Shown here in pieces: positions 8,124 through 11,695 of a DNA stretch of 11,695 bases. How positions within the stretch are numbered: position 1 is the first letter of the stretch; each line of letters starts with the position of its first letter. Source of the DNA: Bacteroidaceae bacterium (GTDB lineage: Bacteria > Bacteroidota > Bacteroidia > Bacteroidales > Bacteroidaceae); assembly GCA_028707655.1 (NCBI GenBank), contig JAQWAN010000036.1, positions 1-11,695 of the forward strand. The letters run 5' to 3'. The notes under the pieces are model-generated. The model searched no databases. It was not told the DNA's origin and saw only the letters and a program-made list of their open reading frames with translations. The translations under genes were made by a program, and so were the position numbers.

Positions 8124-9761
8124 ATGAAACCATTTATATTTTCACGTCTTTCCCTTTATCTACTGTTTCTCTTTGGAGCCACGTTTGTAGCAAAAGCACA
8201 GACACAACGCTCCGACTCCACCCTGCACCAAAGTATGGTGGTGGAACAAGATTATCAATCCGAAATTTCGGATGCTGCTAAGCTAAATGCTTTACCTAAA
8301 CCGATACCCGTTACTATACAGAAGCAACGCATACGCTATATCTTTAGCTCTACGCTACCCTCTCAATGGGAAGCAGCACCGCTTTTGTCCTCCTATAAAA
8401 ACCCCATCTCGATGGAGAAAAGCTTGAAGAACTATTTAAGACTGGGTTATGGTGGCATGGGTAGAGTAGATGGAGCACTCTTTCTTAAAGGAGCTCTATC
8501 GCCTGATTCAGAGATCAGCTTAACGGCCACCTTAGCGGGGATAGATGGCTCTTTTGAACAGGAAGAGGGTAGCGCATACGATATGCATTATTACCGCACA
8601 CGTGTAGGATTAGATTATTTGAAACATGCTGCAACGTTAGATTGGGGCATGGATGCATGGATTGGAGTAGACAACTACACCTTTGCTTACGATGGGGCGG
8701 CTGCTAATTTAGCGCTCACCACACAATCTACGCCACAGGTAACACTGCACTCTTTTGTGCGTTCACAGAGGGAGCAGGTAAAGCTAAAAGCGGGTATCAG
8801 CTATTCCTATTTTGGGATAGACGATTTGCCTGCGCTCGCGTTAAAGGGCTATAAAGAGCAACAATTAACCTTTGATGGAGAGATGGAAAGTTCTTTCTCT
8901 GCCACTCATAAGGTAGGGGTAAGGGTTAAAGCAAACAGAACCTTCTACTCTATTGCACAAGCAGAAGCACACACCTATCTCTCGGTTTCTCCCTACTATT
9001 CTTTTGCCAAAGAGAAATGGGACATTCGTTTGGGGATTAATGTGGCCCTTCAAAACGCCGATAAGGTACGCTATCATGTGGCACCCAATCTGTATCTCGC
9101 CTATCACTGGATGGATACTGGCCTTCTTTATCTCTCGGCAACAGGTGATGTTCAGTTAACCGACCGTCGCTATTTGCAAACGCGCTATCCCTATTTGAGC
9201 ACCGAGCAAATTAGTAATAAATCATCGTTTCAACCCCTAGACCTTCAATTAGGTGTTCGTGCCTTTTTTTCCGGCTTCTGGGGCAATCTATATGGTGGCT
9301 ATGAATATATAATAAACGATATCTATTTGCCCGTTACCACGGCCACTCTACAAACGATAGAACAGCACGATACCAAAAGAACCGTGTTTGGTGCTGCTTT
9401 AAAATATCAGATGAAAGATAGAATCAGCTGCGAGCTATCGGCAAAGGTATATGGATGGAGCACTCCCCTTCCTGCAGCCTATTATCTGCTTAAAGCCTCT
9501 TCTCAGCTCAAAGCCACTCTTACCTATCGGCCGGTACAACCTCTTGAGCTATCCGCTGTTTATACCTACACCGGAAGAGAAAAAACAGCCCACTTTATTG
9601 ACGATTTCTCTTGCTTCAATGTAAAAGCGGTCTATTCTATTCATCCTAAGTTTTCTATTTATGCCGATGTAAACAATTTATTGAATGAAAAATCGTATGC
9701 TTTTCCAAATTATCCCATGCCCACCTTTTCTATCTTAGGGGGTATTCGTGTTGTTTTTTAG
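8124..9761 (+). CDS. Plugless TonB-receptor-like outer-membrane beta-barrel protein
   Basis: This 545-residue protein starts with a signal peptide ending FVAKA-Q (probable cleavage after residue 25). A short periplasmic segment (about 26-98) follows, containing MVVEQDYQSEISDAAKLNAL at residues 38-57. From about residue 100 to the end it shows alternating polar/aromatic strands typical of an outer-membrane barrel. The C-terminus (FSIYADVNNLLNEKSYAF, then GGIRVVF) is the standard ending of TonB-dependent receptors, including the NLLNEKY-like motif and the terminal Phe needed for BAM recognition. No plug domain (no VIDGVP or RG-type motif) is present, and the length is well short of a full transporter, so active TonB-driven transport is doubtful. 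The ATG lies 3 bp after the stop of the TPR gene, which indicates translational coupling and a shared role. It may be a passive channel or an anchor for the TPR protein; automatic annotation would probably call it a TonB-dependent receptor. Confidence 0.85.
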   Translation: MKPFIFSRLSLYLLFLFGATFVAKAQTQRSDSTLHQSMVVEQDYQSEISDAAKLNALPKPIPVTIQKQRIRYIFSSTLPSQWEAAPLLSSYKNPISMEKSLKNYLRLGYGGMGRVDGALFLKGALSPDSEISLTATLAGIDGSFEQEEGSAYDMHYYRTRVGLDYLKHAATLDWGMDAWIGVDNYTFAYDGAAANLALTTQSTPQVTLHSFVRSQREQVKLKAGISYSYFGIDDLPALALKGYKEQQLTFDGEMESSFSATHKVGVRVKANRTFYSIAQAEAHTYLSVSPYYSFAKEKWDIRLGINVALQNADKVRYHVAPNLYLAYHWMDTGLLYLSATGDVQLTDRRYLQTRYPYLSTEQISNKSSFQPLDLQLGVRAFFSGFWGNLYGGYEYIINDIYLPVTTATLQTIEQHDTKRTVFGAALKYQMKDRISCELSAKVYGWSTPLPAAYYLLKASSQLKATLTYRPVQPLELSAVYTYTGREKTAHFIDDFSCFNVKAVYSIHPKFSIYADVNNLLNEKSYAFPNYPMPTFSILGGIRVVF

Positions 9762-9769
9762 AAAAGCTG

Positions 9770-9785
9770 GTGAATGTTTATTCAC
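9770..9785 (+). terminator. Weak hairpin after the barrel gene, possible terminator
   Basis: GTGAAT and ATTCAC form a perfect 6-bp stem around a GTTT loop, 8 bp after the barrel stop codon. It is A/T-rich and followed only by TAATTTCT rather than a clean T run, so it is a weak candidate. It is the only hairpin seen between this operon and topA. Confidence 0.3.
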
Positions 9786-9886
9786 TAATTTCTGGTATAA
9801 GTACTTGATTTCTTTCTTTTTACTATGATTTTATTAAAAAAAGGTTGATTTTTACTTTATTATAAGGAGAGACAATAAGTTTTTTC

Positions 9887-9894
9887 TACTTTTG
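9887..9894 (+). promoter_or_regulatory. Bacteroidota -7 promoter box for topA
   Basis: TACTTTTG matches TAnnTTTG and ends 20 bp before the topA ATG, predicting a leader of about 10-17 bases. A convincing -33 box is not seen. It suggests topA has its own promoter rather than depending on read-through from the barrel gene 153 bp upstream. Confidence 0.55.
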
Positions 9895-9914
9895 CGAATG
9901 TAAAAAATAAAGTG

Positions 9915-11695
9915 ATGCACAAGAACCTTGTTATAGTAGAGTCACCTGCAAAGGCGAAGACAATAGAAAAATTTCTAGGGAATGATTATAAAGTACTGTC
10001 TAGTTATGGACATATACGCGATTTAAAGAAGAATGATTTTTCAATCGATTTAGAGCATAACTTTGCTCCAAATTATGAAGTCCCTATAGATAAAAGAAAG
10101 TTAGTAAACGAGTTAAAAGAGGAGGCTAGTTCATCAGAAACAGTGTGGCTAGCATCCGATGAGGACCGTGAGGGGGAGGCCATTGCTTGGCATTTAGCCG
10201 AAGTATTAGAGCTCGATCCTCTATCCACAAACCGTATTGTTTTTCATGAGATTACAAAATCTGCTATTTTAGGCGCACTTAAGTCGCCACGACATATTAA
10301 TATAGATGTGGTCAATGCGCAACAAGCTCGTCGCGTGTTAGATCGTATTGTTGGTTTTCAGGTCTCTCCTGTTTTATGGAGAAAAGTGAAACCCTCTCTT
10401 TCTGCCGGACGTGTACAGTCAGTCGCTGTTCGCCTTATCGTAGAGCAAGAGCGTGAGATACAACGATTTAAACCCGTTGCCTCCTATCGCGTGATAGCGG
10501 TATTCCCTATCCCTACATCTGGTGGCAAGAGCACCTTGATGAAAGCGGAACTCTCTCGACGTATCCCATCGAAACAGGAAGCTATGGAATTTTTAGAACG
10601 CTGCAAGCATGCCGATTTTAAGATCGACTCCATTGTTACGCGCCCTAGTAAAAAATCGCCTGCTGCTCCCTTTACTACCTCTACACTGCAACAAGAGGCA
10701 GCTCGTAAGCTCGGTTACCCTGTAAGCTTAACGATGCGTGTTGCACAGAAATTATATGAGTCGGGTTTTATTACCTATATGCGTACCGACTCGCTTAACT
10801 TATCCCAATTGGCGCTCGATTCTAGTAAACAAGCCATCACCGAGATGATGGGTGCAAATTACGTTAAGAATCGTCATTATGCTACCCATACAAAAGGTGC
10901 ACAAGAGGCACATGAGGCTATTCGCCCAACCGATATGGAGCGTAGAGTAGCTAGTGGTAGTGCACAAGAGATGAGTCTTTATGAGCTTATCTGGAAGCGT
11001 ACATTAGCTTCTCAGATGGCCGATGCACAATTAGAAAAAACAACCGCTTCGATCGCTGTTAGTGGCGAGAAAGATCACTTTGTCTCTACGGGTGAGGTCA
11101 TCAAATTTGATGGTTTCTTACGTGTTTATAAAGAATCGTTCGACGACGAAGTGGAGGTAGATAATGGTATGAAACTCTTACCTCCCTTATCAGAGGGACA
11201 GGTGTTAAACCTATCCACCATGGAAGCAACGGAGCGTTTCACACAGCGTCCTGCGCGTTTCACAGAGGCTAGTTTAGTACGTAAGTTAGAGGAGTTAGGT
11301 ATTGGACGTCCATCTACCTATGCACCTACTATCTCTACTATCCAACATCGTGAATATGTGGAGAAAAAGAATATGGAGGGTAAGGATAGAGACTTCAATA
11401 TCTTAACACTAGAGAATGGTAAGATATCGGATACAGTGGCCACCGAGGTGGTAGGTACCGAGAAGATGAAACTTTTCCCAACCGATATAGGTATTGTAGT
11501 AACCGATTTCTTGTTGGAATATATTCCCAATATCATGAACTACAACTTTACGGCCAACATTGAGAAGAAATTTGATGAGATCTCTATGGGAAACATCGAG
11601 TGGCAGAAAATGATTGGCGATTTTTATACCGATTTCCATCCACAAGTAGAGAAGGCCACCGAATTAAAAACCAAACGCAAAGTAGGCGAACGTTT
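9915..11695 (+). CDS. topA: DNA topoisomerase I (type IA), 3' partial
   Basis: This enzyme relaxes negatively supercoiled DNA by cutting one strand through a 5'-phosphotyrosine link and passing the other, and acts in the cytoplasm on the chromosome. The ATG at 9915 starts MHKNLVIVESPAKAKTIEKF, the exact N-terminus of the TOPRIM domain with the catalytic Glu9. The metal-binding DxDxE set is Asp82, Asp84 and Glu86 in SDEDREGEA. Further conserved blocks are NAQQARRVLDRIVGFQ, SAGRVQSVAVRLI, FITYMRTDS with the active-site Tyr288 and Arg290, GAQEAHEAIRPTD, and RFTEASLVRKLEELGIGRPS (from about residue 448). The frame is uninterrupted for 593 codons to the window edge. The remainder, expected to hold the C-terminal DNA-binding repeats or zinc ribbons, is outside. 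No Shine-Dalgarno sequence is evident, which is normal for this phylum. Confidence 0.98.
   Translation, partial: MHKNLVIVESPAKAKTIEKFLGNDYKVLSSYGHIRDLKKNDFSIDLEHNFAPNYEVPIDKRKLVNELKEEASSSETVWLASDEDREGEAIAWHLAEVLELDPLSTNRIVFHEITKSAILGALKSPRHINIDVVNAQQARRVLDRIVGFQVSPVLWRKVKPSLSAGRVQSVAVRLIVEQEREIQRFKPVASYRVIAVFPIPTSGGKSTLMKAELSRRIPSKQEAMEFLERCKHADFKIDSIVTRPSKKSPAAPFTTSTLQQEAARKLGYPVSLTMRVAQKLYESGFITYMRTDSLNLSQLALDSSKQAITEMMGANYVKNRHYATHTKGAQEAHEAIRPTDMERRVASGSAQEMSLYELIWKRTLASQMADAQLEKTTASIAVSGEKDHFVSTGEVIKFDGFLRVYKESFDDEVEVDNGMKLLPPLSEGQVLNLSTMEATERFTQRPARFTEASLVRKLEELGIGRPSTYAPTISTIQHREYVEKKNMEGKDRDFNILTLENGKISDTVATEVVGTEKMKLFPTDIGIVVTDFLLEYIPNIMNYNFTANIEKKFDEISMGNIEWQKMIGDFYTDFHPQVEKATELKTKRKVGER

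Noticed and set aside
8124..9761. The barrel gene as a truncated TonB-dependent receptor pseudogene
   Set aside because: It has its own intact signal peptide, a continuous frame, a proper C-terminal end and tight spacing to the upstream gene, so the plugless form looks native rather than broken.
11318..11645. Two overlapping minus-strand frames inside topA
   Set aside because: They are shadows of the conserved topoisomerase coding strand, with no family resemblance.

Overview
The window reads as chromosomal DNA from a Bacteroidota bacterium, most likely of the order Bacteroidales. The evidence is a SusC/SusD outer-membrane pair, TAnnTTTG-type promoter -7 boxes, A/T-rich start regions without obvious Shine-Dalgarno sequences, and a lipoprotein- and beta-barrel-rich gene set. 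A genus cannot be assigned from this sequence alone.

Layout, left to right. Positions 1-4349 hold the 3' part of a susC-like TonB-dependent transporter gene, whose 5' end lies outside the window, followed 11 bp later by a complete susD-like lipoprotein gene. Together they form an outer-membrane nutrient uptake complex (lidded barrel). A perfect 13-bp hairpin with A and T tracts on its two sides (about 4374-4411) ends this operon. It also sits just past the end of the convergent gene on the minus strand, an NlpC/P60 cell-wall hydrolase lipoprotein (4430-4945). A 160-bp divergent intergenic region follows, with a good -7 box.

Positions 5112-9761 hold a two-gene unit: a roughly 1000-residue exported TPR repeat protein, and, 3 bp after its stop, a 545-residue outer-membrane beta-barrel. 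The barrel ends like a TonB-dependent receptor but has no plug domain. The tight spacing suggests the two act together at the cell envelope, and this pair is the least explained part of the window. From 9915 to the right edge is topA, the gene for DNA topoisomerase I. Its active-site residues are intact and it is cut off by the window end after about 593 codons.

No tRNA, rRNA, CRISPR array, insertion sequence or phage gene was seen. Most of the window is recognisable envelope and housekeeping content. The TPR/plugless-barrel pair is the best candidate for an uncharacterised system, but its function is not deducible from sequence alone.
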